Below, piece after piece: positions 1 through 7,721 of a DNA stretch of 28,526 bases. The position numbers and the translations under genes were made by a program. This stretch comes from Anthoceros angustus (taxonomy: Eukaryota; Streptophyta; Anthocerotopsida; Anthocerotales; Anthocerotaceae). Location of the stretch: contig VJWM01000375.1 of NCBI GenBank assembly GCA_010909165.1, positions 1-28,526 on the forward strand. The letters are read 5' to 3'. The notes under the pieces are model-generated. The model did no database searches. It had not been told where the DNA came from and worked only from the letters and a program-made list of their open reading frames with translations. Each line of letters starts with the position of its first letter. Positions within the stretch are counted from its first letter, which is position 1.

Positions 1-590
1 CACACCGTAGCCCCGACCACCCTCTGCCCGCAGGCCGCGCACGCGGCGGCCACACGCAGCACCATCGGGAGCCGAGCGCGAGTCCAGTACACCCGGAGGA
101 TTCGAACCGCACCTCCGAGAGCCTAGAAAACAAGGCGATTCCACCGACCCCGCCGGAACGCGCTGCAAAGTCCGGTGCAATTGGTGACAGAATGGCCTCG
201 CTCCGCCTCCTCACCACCCGAGCAAAGGGCGGAGTTAGCCCCTCTGACTCTACCGCTGAACCCGTACTAATCGCGGATCTCATCCGCCATCAGGTGCGAG
301 CCTGATGGCGGATCTCATCCCCGAGAAGTTCTCCTCATTCTCCACTGAGCGCCCCACCCTAGGCCGCTCACCCATGCTGGGGAGTTCCGTGCTGACCTCC
401 CAGACGATCGGCCGAGGTAAGCCGTGTTCACACCGGTCTATTCGGGACTCCAGCGGTCTGCCGTCGCCGTCGGCCGTGGAGTGCCGCACTCGCTGACTAA
501 CCGTGGTTCGAGGTCAACGGCGAGGCGCGGAGTTGGCTCCGTCGGCCGTCAGCGGGTTCTGAAACGGTTCGCGACCCCGCGGAGTGAGTG
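1..590. other. Region without a convincing gene
   Basis: No reading frame here combines a ribosome site, a coherent amino-acid pattern and GC-rich third positions. The only structure I can support is the tRNA-3'-end-like sequence at 88-108. Read on the minus strand, the sequence from about 178 to 88 has a possible acceptor pair (GCACCGG against a CCGGGTGT tail, needing one indel), a TTCGAAT T-loop and a partly paired T-stem, but no acceptable anticodon loop. I therefore do not call a functional tRNA. Confidence 0.5.
88..108 (-). repeat. tRNA 3'-end-like direct repeat, copy A (possible att site)
   Basis: TACACCCGGAGGATTCGAACC on the plus strand reads on the minus strand as a T-loop (GGTTCGAATCC) plus an acceptor-like tail. 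It matches 8389-8410 except for one extra G in that copy. The 3' ends of tRNA genes are the usual targets of tyrosine recombinases, and copy B lies about 100 bp from an integrase gene, so the pair may be att sites or relics of insertions. The T-stem is imperfect, and this motif is common to all tRNAs, so shared ancestry as an att pair is an inference. Confidence 0.4.
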
Positions 591-1082
591 ATGACCGTCC
601 GGGAAGCCATCCTGCTCGCCTTGCCCGCTTTCTCCGCCCACGGTCGGGTGGGCTGTTCGCCGTCCGCACCGAACTGGAACGGGTCGGCGTCGAGGCGGCT
701 GGCGGCGGAGGTGGTGGAGTTCTTACCGCTCGCGTTCGCGCGGGCACTGCTCGACGGATGGGCGTCCGGTTCGACGACCACTACGTCCGGCAGACCTCGG
801 GGCGGGTGATCGGGCGGAAGCTGCTCACCGACGAGGCGGTCTTTCGTGAGGGCTGGCGATTGCCGACGAGGTGTCGGCGGACGGGAGGTGTACGTCGCGG
901 TCGCGGGATTCAGTCAGGAGTACCGGGCGGTGAACGACGAGCTGAACGCCGGCTCGCGGCCGGAAGATTTGCGGTGTCCGCCACCTGTGGTGTCCGCGGA
1001 GTTCGACGACGAGCGGCGGTTCGACGACACTTCGGGCGGCATGCAACCGCGGGCCAAGGCCTGGTGGCAGTTTTGGAAGTGA
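591..1082 (+). CDS. Conserved hypothetical protein, frame broken
   Basis: Unrecognised protein of about 160 residues. ATG at 591 follows GGAG at 581-584. The N-terminus MTVREAILLALPAF and the C-terminus GGMQPRAKAWWQFWK are in different frames. Coherent segments (RRLAAEVVEFLPLAFARALL, MGVRFDDHYVRQTSGRV, EVYVAVAGFSQEYRAVNDE) show that single-base shifts occur near 650-690, 770 and 855-880. It has no signal peptide or membrane helix. The end with W, F and K after a small linker is a pattern I associate with Gemmata-type proteins. The minus-strand gene at 1105-1261 converges on it. Function unknown. Confidence 0.55.
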
Positions 1083-1104
1083 CGACCACCGTGTGTGATG
1101 GCCG

Positions 1105-1261
1105 TCAATGGTGTGCGGTCGCCAGGTCCGGGCACCCCGGTCTGCCGCCACTCCTCGGAGTCGCTGTACCACCGTTGCTCACCTCCCGCCCGTCGAACGT
1201 CAGCCAGTTCCGCCCGGCCGCGGGCCGGCAGGCGGGAGGAGGTGAGAGTCCAGTCGGACAT
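1105..1261 (-). CDS. Small hypothetical protein, possibly DUF551-like
   Basis: The ATG at 1261 has a very good ribosome site (GGAGG, 4 bases upstream) and starts MSDWTLTSSRLPA. This resembles the opening of the small DUF551-type proteins (W-x-P/T-x-S-x-RLP). Segments WLTFDGREV and QRWYSDSEEWRQTG follow in two different frames, so at least one indel is present and the true stop is unclear; 1105 is the stop of one frame. The gene converges on 591-1082. The family link rests on the N-terminal pattern alone. Confidence 0.4.
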
Positions 1262-1294
1262 GGGTCCTCCGGCGGGAGCGGGCGACGTGGGAAC

Positions 1295-1328
1295 CGCCCG
1301 CAGGTCAGGGTTCCCCGACCTGCGGGCG
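1295..1328. terminator. Strong hairpin between convergent/tandem genes
   Basis: A perfect 12-bp inverted repeat (CGCCCGCAGGTC at 1295-1306, GACCTGCGGGCG at 1317-1328) with a 10-base loop, followed on the plus side by TTTCG. It lies just downstream of the minus-strand RRM gene (stop at 1343) and fits its transcription terminator. The T-tract is weak. Confidence 0.6.
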
Positions 1329-1342
1329 TTTCGCCTCTCATC

Positions 1343-1629
1343 TTAGTACCGGCGGTTTCCGCCGTACCCGCCGCCACCGCCCCGACGATCTTCCCGCGGC
1401 TTGGCCTCGTTCACCGTCAGGTTGCGGCCCTGGAACTCGTTCATGTGCGTGCCCTGGATGGCCTCCTGGGCGCCGCTGCTCATCTCCACGAACGCGAACC
1501 CCGCGGCTGCGGCCGGTGTCCCGGTCGGTCACCACCGCTCGCCACCTGGCCGTACCGGCCGAACAGCTCGGTCAGGTCGTCGTTGGTGGTGCCGAACGCC
1601 AGGTTGCCCACGTGCAGTTTCGTACTCAC
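1343..1629 (-). CDS. Glycine-rich RRM RNA-binding protein
   Basis: Single RNA recognition motif protein of about 95 residues, of the cold-inducible bacterial glycine-rich type that binds single-stranded RNA in the cytoplasm. Visible in order: GTG start at 1629, RNP2-type strand KLHVGNLAF, then [27 protein letters not shown], the RNP1 strand (FAFVEM, reached after a one-G frameshift near 1495-1500), [23 protein letters not shown], and a short Gly-rich tail ending GYGGNRRY with TAA at 1345-1343. A second small shift lies near 1545. AAAGGGG sits directly before the start, so the start is likely but the ribosome site is close. The product class is secure; which RNA it binds cannot be seen. Confidence 0.9.
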
Positions 1630-2057
1630 CCCTTTAGCGGCCGTGTACCGGCCGCGTGCCGAGTCACGCCCCGGCTGGTGCCGGAAGGCGGAGATAGACC
1701 CGCCGCCGGGTGAAAGACCCGTGCGGCTTCTTCGCGATCCTCAGCGAGCGGGCCGGGTACTGTCTCGGAGGTGAACTCGGAGGCGGCAGCCAGATGCGGA
1801 GTGGACGTGCGGGGTGTGCCCGTCGCAGCGGTGTCTCAGTGCCCGCTGTGTTGGAAATATACCCGCCGGTCGGGGAATTGATAGCCGAATCTGCGAAATC
1901 CGATCTCGCGGGTCGTCTCCGGCCGGGTTCGAGATGCCGCATTCATGCCTGGAAGTCGGCCGGGTGAGCCACAGCCGGCCCGCCCGCGGATAGAATGGGA
2001 CGCCCGCGGCCACCCCGAAACTCGCACCCCGGCCGCGCCAGTCACCCTGAGGTCGTC
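1630..2057. other. Long gene-free leader/intergenic stretch
   Basis: No supportable gene in about 430 bases. Short open frames exist on both strands but lack ribosome sites and coherent protein sequence. Part of this is presumably the promoter and 5' leader of the minus-strand RRM gene; long leaders are common for such cold-regulated genes. I could not identify a clear -35/-10 pair. Confidence 0.4.
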
Positions 2058-2304
2058 GTATCCTCTCCGCCGACGGCCTCGTCCTCATCCAGTTCGTGTA
2101 CGCCGACGTGAGCGGGCTGGAGGAGCATTCGCGGTTCCTGGTCTGGTGTGCGGTTGTGCCGCGTGTCGGCGAGACGGTCCGCTCGGCCAGCGGGCCGAAG
2201 GTGGTACGGAGGTGCAACACGAGCCGGTGCGGACGCCGGAAGAGGAGTGGCTGATGTCCGTCCACGTCCTGCTCGTCGACCCGTCCGACGGGTCGGCCGA
2301 CTGA
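2058..2304 (+). CDS. Small hypothetical protein, start not found
   Basis: Coherent segment LIQFVYADVSGLEEHSRFLVWCAVVPRVGE, then after a one-base shift near 2200 TEVQHEPVRTPEEEWLMSVHVLLVDPSDGSAD and a TGA at 2302-2304. About 80 residues. An in-frame stop just before 2058 and no ATG/GTG with a ribosome site suggest another indel at the 5' end, so the start is approximate. The zinc-ribbon gene at 2332 follows after 27 bases, probably in the same transcript. No family recognised. Confidence 0.45.
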
Positions 2305-2331
2305 CTCGCGCCGACCAACCGGAGGCCGGCC

Positions 2332-2517
2332 ATGCCGACCACCTTCATCGAAGTCGAGTGCCCGTTCTGCCGGCGGGTGGTGAGCGTCCAGGTCTTCCCG
2401 CGGGCCGCGGAACTGGCCGCCGCCGGCGACCCGAGTGAGGTGTACGAGCGGTGCCCGAGGTGCCAGCGGACGTTCGCCCTGCTCGTCCCGGCCGACCGGC
2501 GAGACCCGCCGCGCTGA
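2332..2517 (+). CDS. Small zinc-ribbon protein
   Basis: An unbroken 61-residue protein starting MPTTFIEVECPFCRRVV, with GGAGG at 2321-2325 six bases before the ATG. It carries two CxxC knuckles, CPFC and later CPRC (YERCPRCQRTFAL), spaced as in a zinc ribbon, so it probably binds one zinc ion. It has no membrane or signal sequence. It is one of the few intact genes in this part of the window. Partner and substrate cannot be inferred; such small ribbon proteins often bind nucleic acid or act as adaptors. Confidence 0.75.
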   Translation: MPTTFIEVECPFCRRVVSVQVFPRAAELAAAGDPSEVYERCPRCQRTFALLVPADRRDPPR

Positions 2518-2604
2518 TGGTGCCCCAGACTCGGGGCGGGCGATGTTCGACCAGCACGCTCTGAATTCCGCCCGCATCCGGCGTTGCTGCCACCGCGGCG
2601 GCGT

Positions 2605-3540
2605 ATGATGAGCGTGTCGGATCTCCCGCTTCCTGGTGCCTACCTTTCCCAAGATCACCTCTTCGGAACCGGCGGACATCTAGCACGGGTGGGTGACGCA
2701 GTGTGTCACGGCCCGTTTCCGGTTCTCTTGCTGATTGACAACCTTGCTACTTGCGGACCGCCGGACGTGCTGTGCCCGCGGGCCGAACACCGCCAACGAC
2801 TGGCCCAACCAGGTACCACGGATGAGATCCCCGACTCCGGCTCGTTCCACGACCTACCGGCCACTCACCGACTGCTCGCTTACGTGGCGGACCTCGAATT
2901 GGAGGTGGACCGGCTGCGGAAGCAGGGTGGGTTCGTCCGCCATCAGGTGCGGACGGCCTGAAGCGGGTCGAGCGGCTGGCCGCCGGCCCGGCCGACCCGC
3001 CGAGCTGGCGGCGGCGATCCAGAGTTTGGCGGTGGTCCTGGACGACCTGCACGACCCGCCCGGGTACCACCCGGCACGACCGTGGTGCCGATCGCCGTCC
3101 GCCCGCTGGCCGAGCAGGTGTTCCGCGCCCAGCGGCGGCTCACCGGGCCGGCGACGTGGCCTCCGGCTGGACCTGACGGCGGACCACGTGGGTGGTTCCC
3201 CGCCCGGCTGCGGCACATCCTGGACAACCTGTTCTCGAACGCCCTGCGGTACCGCGACCCGGCGAAGGCCGAGGGTGGGTGCTTCTCGGGCTGCGGGCGT
3301 CGGACGCCGCCTACGAGTTCCGGGTGTCGGACAACGGGATCGGACTGCCGACCGGGGCGGGCTTTCAGGCGTTCGAATTGCTGTCCCGGCCCCGGTGCGG
3401 GCGGCCGGGGGTCGGCTGCCGGTCGTCCGCCTGCTGGTCGAGCAGTGCGGGGCAGTCTGACCGTGCGATCGGAGGAGGGACGCGGGACGGACTTCGTCCT
3501 CACCCTGCCGCGGTACGACGTGGCCGACTACCTGACCTGA
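2605..3540 (+). CDS. Sensor histidine kinase-like ATPase (HATPase_c)
   Basis: About 310 residues across several frameshifts. N-terminal part MSVSDLPLPGAYLSQDHLF, a coiled-coil segment HRLLAYVADLELEVDRLRKQG with FVRHQVR behind it (possible phosphoacceptor His), then a C-terminal GHKL ATPase domain. Its N-box is ILDNLFSNALRYRD, G1 box RVSDNGIGLP, G2 box GVG-LPVVRLLVEQC and end strand EEGRGTDFVLTLPRYD, closing with TGA at 3538-3540. The family autophosphorylates on His and passes phosphate to a response regulator; none is encoded nearby. No transmembrane helix is evident, so it is probably cytoplasmic. Frame changes lie near 2960, 3070, 3165, 3200, 3280 and 3410-3450. Two ATGs (2605, 2608) are possible starts. 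Confidence 0.75.
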
Positions 3541-3578
3541 TCGCCCGACACACCTGAAACACGAACTGGGAGGCGGAG

Positions 3579-3865
3579 ATGGCGAAGTTGCCGACGGCCG
3601 TGCAGGCGGAGGGCCGTGACTCGGTCGGGGAAGCCGGTGCCGGGTCGCGGGGCCGGACCGTTCAGCGGGCCGTCCTCGCCGCTGGGCCGCCGCCCGGTCT
3701 GATCAACGTGTCCGTGCGGCCGTTGTGGGGCGACTACCACCGGGTGAACGTGCTGGTCGGAACAGACGCCGGGTCCGCCCGCATCGCCCACAGCTACTTC
3801 GTGGAGACCGACGCGACCGGTCACATCCACTCGTCCACCCGCGGATCACCAGACTGTACACCTGA
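3579..3865 (+). CDS. Conserved hypothetical protein
   Basis: ATG at 3579 with GGGAGG five bases upstream. About 95 residues: MAKLPTAVQAEGRDS, an unclear middle with indels, then LINVSVRPLWGDYHRVNVLVG and HSYFVETDATGHIHSS. A one-base shift near 3840 brings in PRITRLYT and TGA at 3863-3865. The alternating hydrophobic pattern suggests a small beta-rich protein. The reading after the shift is a judgement; the unshifted frame runs on without a coherent sequence. No known family. Confidence 0.6.
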
Positions 3866-4089
3866 CATCCGGGGGCGGTGGGAAGTTGATTCCAGCCCCA
3901 TTTGCCCGACCGGTCGGCGCCGACCAGGTCGCCCAGCCGATCACACCGTGGCCGCAGGCTTGCCCCTCCACCTTCGGCCCGTCGTTCCCGTGCCTGGCCG
4001 GTCCTACGGGTGGCGATTCCCGTAAGGTACACCCGCCCGAGTCACTGGCCATGCCGGACGGCCGCGGCATCTACACGGGAGAGAGACCG

Positions 4090-4407
4090 ATGGCGAAGAA
4101 GGCGGCGGCCAAGGGGCACCAGATTCACGAGGCCAGCCCGGAGGTGGAGGCGGCGCAGGCGACGGCCGCCGGGGCGGCGTTCGTCTGGCACTCCGGGCGG
4201 CTGACCGGGCTGGGGTGTGCAGGGACGGCGGGCGGGGGTGACGATCACCTGGGACGAGGGCGGCACCTCCCACGTCGGCGAAATCAGCGACGACCAGTGG
4301 GAGGTGTTCAAACTAACGTTCGCGGCCGGCGGGCGGGTCGCCGTGTTGAGCGACGTGGAGGACTGGGACTGGATGTACGACTACCGGTACCGGAGGCGAT
4401 GCGGTAG
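4090..4407 (+). CDS. Conserved hypothetical protein
   Basis: About 106 residues. ATG at 4090 follows GGGAGAG. The Lys/Ala-rich start MAKKAAAKGHQIHEASPEVE leads into AAFVWHSGRLTGLG, then after indels near 4215 TITWDEGGTSHVGEISDDQW, EVFKLTFAAGGRVAVLSDV and EDWDWMYDYRY, and after a last shift EAMR and TAG at 4405-4407. A hairpin terminator follows at 4409-4428. It is acidic toward the C-terminus, with no membrane segment. I do not recognise a function. Confidence 0.65.
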   Translation: MAKKAAAKGHQIHEASPEVEAAQATAAGAAFVWHSGRLTGLGCAGTAGGGDDHLGRGRHLPRRRNQRRPVGGVQTNVRGRRAGRRVERRGGLGLDVRLPVPEAMR

Positions 4408-4408
4408 G

Positions 4409-4428
4409 CCCACCCCAGTCGGGGTGGG
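4409..4428 (+). terminator. Hairpin terminator after the gene at 4090
   Basis: CCCACCCC (4409-4416), loop AGTC, GGGGTGGG (4421-4428): a perfect 8-bp stem starting 2 bases after the stop codon. There is no T-tract, so it may be a GC-type terminator. Confidence 0.55.
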
Positions 4429-4433
4429 GTCAC

Positions 4434-4726
4434 GTGGCGGATTGTCGAGTTCGACCGCCTTGCCCCGATCGCGCTCGTGCCGGCCGGCAGATTGTCGTAG
4501 AATGTCCTGACCTTCACTCGCCCCAGATCGAGGCCGCCATTCAGATCCCTCTCTACCAGCGGACGTACCCGGTCAAGGATGCCCCGGTGTCCGTGTCCCT
4601 GGTCCGTTCCCCGCCCACCAGCGGCACACGTTCGCCGTTGGTGACACGGTGTACGAGGCCGTGTACCGCGAACTGGCGGTGGTCGCTCCCGACGGCGCGA
4701 GCGTCGACCCTCTCGAAACCAGTTGA
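4434..4726 (+). CDS. Small hypothetical protein, start uncertain
   Basis: Coherent pieces are PQIEAAIQIPLYQRTYPVKD and APVSVSLV, then in another frame HQRHTFAVGDTVYEAVYREL and AVVAPDGASVDPLETS with TGA at 4724-4726. The one-base shift is near 4610. GTG at 4434 opens the first frame, but I see no ribosome site, and the sequence before about 4510 is not convincing protein; the real start could be further downstream. About 70-95 residues, no recognised family. Confidence 0.5.
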
Positions 4727-4792
4727 GCTGGCCGGGGCCAAAGGGGCGGTCAAGTCGACGGCGAAGGAGGTGGCCGAGTTGGCCGCCCGCGC

Positions 4793-4826
4793 CTCAGGCT
4801 TCCGCATGGCGCGGGCGAAGCCTGAG
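4793..4826. terminator. Bidirectional hairpin between convergent genes
   Basis: CTCAGGCTTC (4793-4802) and GAAGCCTGAG (4817-4826) form a perfect 10-bp stem with a 14-base loop. It lies between the gene ending at 4726 (plus) and the gene ending at 4845 (minus), and so is a likely shared terminator. Confidence 0.6.
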
Positions 4827-4844
4827 TAGGTGGGGCCGAGGCGG

Positions 4845-5136
4845 CTACTCGACGAGTAGGTCCACCAGTTGTTTCAGCTGTCTCATGCCGCCCACCTCGT
4901 TGGCCAGCTTCTTCACCCGGCCGAGCTCGACCGGGCTGCGGAGGTGACAGCCGCCTGCCTGGCCTTCCGCGCCGCCTGCCCGAGCTTGCTTCGGACGTAG
5001 TACACCATGGTCTGGGATACCCTCGCCCTTTCTCCGCCGCCCGCTCGATGACCGTCTTGTAGTCCGCCTTCGGGTCGGCGGCGAGGATGTCCCGGATGAC
5101 CTGGGACTTGTTCACCTTGTTCTCGGCCTTGGCCAC
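4845..5136 (-). CDS. Basic, possibly DNA-binding planctomycete protein
   Basis: GTG at 5136 with GGAGG five bases upstream. About 96 residues: MAKAENKVNKSQVIRDILAADPKADYKTVIERAAEKG, then after an indel VSQTMVYYVRSKLGQAARKA, and in a further frame VKKLANEVGGMRQLKQLVDLLVE with TAG at 4847-4845. It begins as a Lys-rich tail, followed by a helix-turn-helix-like part (KTVIERAAEKG-x-VSQTMVYYVRSKL) and a C-terminal amphipathic helix. I recall proteins of this layout as common in Gemmata-type genomes, often several per genome. A chromatin or regulatory role is an inference. Frame changes lie near 5025 and 4925-4960. Confidence 0.65.
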
Positions 5137-5205
5137 GGTCGCCTCCGCTCACGTGAGTTATGGGACAATATCATACCACGCCAGCTGCCGTCGAACGACT
5201 CCAAC

Positions 5206-5244
5206 CTTAGAAATGTCTTAGCTGATCTTAGACCACGACCTTAG
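5206..5244. promoter_or_regulatory. Four phased YCTTAG motifs, possible operator
   Basis: CTTAG occurs at 5206-5210, 5217-5221, 5227-5231 and 5240-5244, each preceded by C or T. Spacing is 11, 10 and 13 bases, close to one helical turn, so copies would lie on one face of the DNA. This suggests an array for a DNA-binding protein between two divergent genes. No regulator can be assigned. Confidence 0.35.
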
Positions 5245-5476
5245 TCCGTGGGTACCCGCCGGCAGCGGAGCCGAACTGACTACAATCGTGGTCCGGTGCC
5301 GGTTGCCAAGAGGGTGGGTGTGGAACAGCGGTTATTCCGCCGTTCCGCAGAATTTGGAGCGGAAAGCAGTCGCCCGGTGGTGTCTTCTTGGGCGCGAGCA
5401 GATTCGCCGATCCGCGGAGGGCGAACCGGCCGAAGTTGATTCGGTGAATTCGCAACACGCCGGCCGACATGTGCAG

Positions 5477-5482
5477 TATAAT
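5477..5482 (+). promoter_or_regulatory. Consensus -10 box (TATAAT)
   Basis: A perfect TATAAT, with TG four to five bases upstream resembling an extended -10, 47 bases before the ATG at 5529. No good -35 is visible at 16-18 bases. Confidence 0.45.
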
Positions 5483-5528
5483 TCCAAGTTACGTGCTTCG
5501 CCCGCTCCCTCCTCTGAAGGAACGTTCA

Positions 5529-5763
5529 TGCGGTTTACCCAGCCGGTCGAGTCGTGGGTCGTACGGTGGTGGCTCCCCGAGGTGGGCGGGCGATGTGCCC
5601 GGCGTCTGAGTGGCCGGCACTGGAGGCGGCCGGGCACACTCTCATCCAGGCCGGGCTGGTGAACGAGGGCAGGCCGAGCGGTTGGCCCGTGGCACCGCCG
5701 GCGACGCCAAGCCCGCGCCGGCAGCCGGACGCTGCCCTCGTCGGCGGCGGCCGACCCGCCTGA
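5529..5763 (+). CDS. Small hypothetical protein
   Basis: The ATG at 5529 has AAGGAA upstream and begins MRFTQPVESWVVRW. After a one-base shift near 5570 the frame ASEWPALEAAGHTLIQAGLV, NEGRPSGWPVAPP runs to TGA at 5761-5763. About 77 residues. The presence of a consensus -10 upstream and a good terminator at 5818-5840 supports a real transcription unit. No family recognised. Confidence 0.45.
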
Positions 5764-5817
5764 CCGGATTCCACCGCATCTGGCCGACGGGCGGACCGAC
5801 CACACAGAGCGATCGAA

Positions 5818-5840
5818 AGCCGGGCTAAACCGGCTCTTTT
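5818..5840 (+). terminator. Rho-independent terminator
   Basis: AGCCGG (5818-5823), loop GCTAAA, CCGGCT (5830-5835) followed by CTTTT. A classical hairpin plus T-run, 55 bases after the stop at 5763. Confidence 0.7.
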
Positions 5841-5876
5841 GTGCATCAACTTTGGCCGTTGTGGCACACGCCGCCA

Positions 5877-6064
5877 ATGAACGTCTACACAGACGGGTCG
5901 ATCAACCTGTGTCCGGTTTCCGGCGCGGCGTGTTCAACGCCACCGATCAGGTGAATTGGGACGAGGTTCAGCTCATCCCGCTCGGGCGGACGGACAAGAT
6001 CTTGGAAGGGTCGGACGACGTGCCCCGGCCGGACATACCGCCGGCCGAGTTCACCGCCGCGTGA
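5877..6064 (+). CDS. Small hypothetical protein
   Basis: ATG at 5877 gives MNVYTDGSINLCPVSGA; a shift near 5930 leads into VFNATDQVNWDEVQLIPLGR, TDKILEGSDDVPRPDIPPAEF and TGA at 6062-6064. About 62 residues, acidic, with a Pro-rich tail. No ribosome site is obvious; an alternative start in the second frame at 5852 gives a less coherent N-terminus. No family recognised. Confidence 0.5.
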
Positions 6065-6153
6065 GCGGGATTTCAGCGGAGGCGTGACCCGCCGGGGAAC
6101 GGATTCTCCTAGGTTGACTGCGGCCCGCTCCGGGCGGCATGATCGGAGGTCTC

Positions 6154-6369
6154 GTGGAACTGTTCGAGAAGGTGGACGCGCTGGTCGACCGGGACGGGCT
6201 GACCGCCGTGCTGCTCGCCCTGCGGAACAAGGTGCGGCTGATGGTGGCCGCCCGCACGACCGCTGGTCGCCGGAAGAGCGGGAGCGGCTGAAGGAGGCGG
6301 AGGGGCTACTGGCCGAGGCGGTGGACGAGTTGGGCGGACGGACCTCGACCCGCCGGACGCCGGCCGTAG
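6154..6369 (+). CDS. Small hypothetical protein, end uncertain
   Basis: GTG at 6154 is 4 bases after GGAGGT; an ATG at 6139 in the same frame is the alternative. The protein reads ELFEKVDALVDRDGLTAVLLALRNKVRLMV, then after a shift near 6255 DRWSPEERERLKEAEGLLAE, AVDELGG. It is helical and charged, likely a coiled or helical bundle. The C-terminal end is unclear because further indels are likely; the stop at 6367-6369 is one option. No family recognised. Confidence 0.45.
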
Positions 6370-6480
6370 TCGGCCAGCAGCCGGTGGGCGGAATCGACCA
6401 CCGCCTGCTCGTCCCGCAGCTGGCGGAACTGAACGCACTGGATACGGAATTCGGTCAACACGGAGAGGGAATTGGGGTCC

Positions 6481-6588
6481 ATGGCGGACTACTGCGACTT
6501 TACCCGGACGATCGCCGCCGGGGAAGCGAAAAGGGCGGACGACTGGCCTGCCCTGGAGCGGTCAATCGGACGGTACCAACTCGGCTGA
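6481..6588 (+). CDS. Very small hypothetical protein (35 aa)
   Basis: An intact 36-codon frame starting MADYCDFTRTIAAGEAK and ending RSIGRYQLG, TGA at 6586-6588. Third positions are nearly all G or C, and GGAGAGGG lies 10-17 bases upstream. It may be a complete micro-protein or the 5' part of a gene that continues in another frame; downstream sequence on this strand is not coherent. It follows the gene at 6154 in the same direction. Confidence 0.4.
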   Translation: MADYCDFTRTIAAGEAKRADDWPALERSIGRYQLG

Positions 6589-6589
6589 G

Positions 6590-6798
6590 ACCAGCGCCCG
6601 CGACGGAGGCTAGTTCGTCGTCCAGCACGTGCAGCCTGTCCGCCGGCCCGCACCCGCAGCACCGGTCCAGCAGGCACGCCAGGGCGGGCCGCACCGGCCG
6701 GTCGGACAGGCGGGCAGCTCGCTCACCGTCACCGCCGCCATCCCGGCTGGGTCCGGATGCACCGCCCGCACTGCCCGCTCCTCGGCCACCTGCGCCAC
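6590..6798 (-). CDS. Hypothetical protein with Cys-rich segment
   Basis: Minus-strand frame from GTG at 6798: MAQVAEERAVRAVHPDPAG, AAVTVSELPA, then after a one-base shift near 6715 LSDRPVRPALACLLDRCCGC, GPADRLHVLDDELASVAG. Third positions are strongly GC. The CCGC motif may bind metal or lie in a CxxC-like knuckle. The true start and stop are not certain: the frame stays open to 6500 without coherent sequence. No family recognised. Confidence 0.4.
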
Positions 6799-6830
6799 CC
6801 CGGCCCGGTGGTGGGACAGTTTGGACTACG

Positions 6831-7034
6831 CTACCTGGAATCGCAGCCATTTCGCGGGGTGATTTCGTCAATCTGTACCACCACCCGAAGGATCATCCGC
6901 TCGCCGAGCCGCCGGCGGACGAGCGCCCTTCTGCGGGTGACACCGGGCCGGCCTTCGGGGCCTCGCCGAACCGCCGCCCGCACCGCGGCACAGGTAGGTG
7001 GGGTGGCCTGCCGGGGCCGACCGGGCTGGGCCAA
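6831..7034 (-). CDS. Small hypothetical protein with ILRVVVQIDEI segment
   Basis: Open minus frame of up to 67 residues ending RALVRRRLGERMILRVVVQI, DEITPRNGCDSR and TAG at 6833-6831. The C-terminal half looks like a real protein (basic helix then a hydrophobic strand). The N-terminal half is Pro/Arg-rich and may be out of frame, so the start is unknown. It lies directly upstream of the gene at 6590-6798 on the same strand. Function unknown. Confidence 0.35.
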   Translation of the reverse strand: MAQPGRPRQATPPTCAAVRAAVRRGPEGRPGVTRRRALVRRRLGERMILRVVVQIDEITPRNGCDSR

Positions 7035-7041
7035 CGGCTGC

Positions 7042-7209
7042 GGCGTGAGCTGGAGTTCGTCGAGTGGTGCGGGGTGCTGGTCGAGTTCCGCCGGCGGGGA
7101 CTTGCAGACGGTGTTCTTCCTGCCGGCGGAGGGGCGGCGCGGAAGCGGTCAACTAACTCTACCCGCCGCGTGCCTGTTCCGGGGCGAGTGCCCCAGCCGG
7201 TCAGCGTGA
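7042..7209 (+). CDS. Possible small gene fragment
   Basis: The plus strand reads LRRELEFVEWCGVLVEFRRR, then in another frame QTVFFLPAEGRRG and QLTLPAACLFRGECP. Third positions are G or C almost throughout. No start with a ribosome site is visible. The opposite strand is also open here but is Pro-rich and less protein-like. This entry could be wrong. Confidence 0.25.
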   Translation, partial: GVSWSSSSGAGCWSSSAGGDLQTVFFLPAEGRRGSGQLTLPAACLFRGECPSRSA

Positions 7210-7559
7210 AGGACCCGCGGGCGGTGGCGGGCGGGAGCGGCACCGGGGTGCCGAACGTCCACCGCACCCATTGCCCGAGGCGGTGACGGCCAGAAGCAGC
7301 GGGTGAACAGCAGCAGGAAGGCGAGCACCGGCCACGGGTCGGGCAGCGGGCGGTGAGCAGGTACACCGGCACCGCGGCCGCCAACTGCGCGAGCACCTGC
7401 CCGAGGTGGCCGACCGCCGAGTCGCATGCGGACGGGGCGCCGCACCCCGGGCACACGGTCCACCCGGACCAAAACGTTGCCACCCGTCCCGCGGGCGGGT
7501 GCGTGCGGAGCCGATCGAAAGGTGATCCGGCCGCCACACGTCGGGCACGGTTTGGGCAT
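7201..7559 (-). CDS. Zinc-ribbon membrane protein
   Basis: ATG at 7559, with CGGAG seven bases upstream. Begins MPKPCPTCGGRITF; a second knuckle VCPGCGAPSACDSAVGHLGQ follows after an indel near 7450. Next comes a hydrophobic stretch LAQLAAAVPVYLLT and another LAFLLLFTRCFW, each long enough for a membrane helix. About 115 residues with two to three frame shifts. Small proteins with an N-terminal CxxC ribbon and membrane helices are typical of planctomycetes; function unknown. The stop at 7201 belongs to one of two possible final frames (the other ends at 7149). Confidence 0.5.
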
Positions 7560-7721
7560 GGCCCGCTCCGAGGGAATGGATCGCCTGAGTGTACCCGCCC
7601 GCTCCACACCAGGAGGTGTCCGTGCTCGAGCCGCCGCCGGTGATCGCCGACCGGGATCGGAATTCCGTGGCGGCCGGACGGCGGCCGGGGTAGTGGGCTA
7701 CCTGACGACGGAGGGGCGGAC

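Larger units (their letters stand above)
5137..5528. other. Divergent intergenic region with phased CTTAG motifs
   Basis: No gene in about 390 bases between the divergent starts at 5136 (minus) and 5529 (plus). It holds four CTTAG motifs at 5206-5244 and a TATAAT box at 5477-5482, described separately, and TATGAT on the minus strand near 5169-5175 that could be a -10 for the 5136 gene. The region is less GC-rich than its neighbours, as expected for a promoter region. Confidence 0.45.

Noticed and set aside
88-178. Functional tRNA (including tRNA-Sec) on the minus strand
   Set aside because: No anticodon loop with T33 and a purine at 37 can be formed, the T-stem has mismatches, and a UCA anticodon is absent.
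584-1774. Long plus-strand open frame (396 codons)
   Set aside because: Beyond 1082 it is antisense to the RRM gene and an Arg/Pro/Gly-rich GC artefact.
6306-6482. Minus-strand frame MDPNSLSVLTEFRIQ… (58 codons)
   Set aside because: It looks protein-like, but it has no ribosome site, its start overlaps the ATG of the plus gene at 6481, and it is antisense to the gene at 6154, which has one.
6084-7286. 400-codon plus-strand frame
   Set aside because: Composition is Arg/Pro-rich and it crosses genes seen in other frames and on the other strand; only short coherent parts (such as ERERLKEAEGLLAEAVDELGG) are kept.
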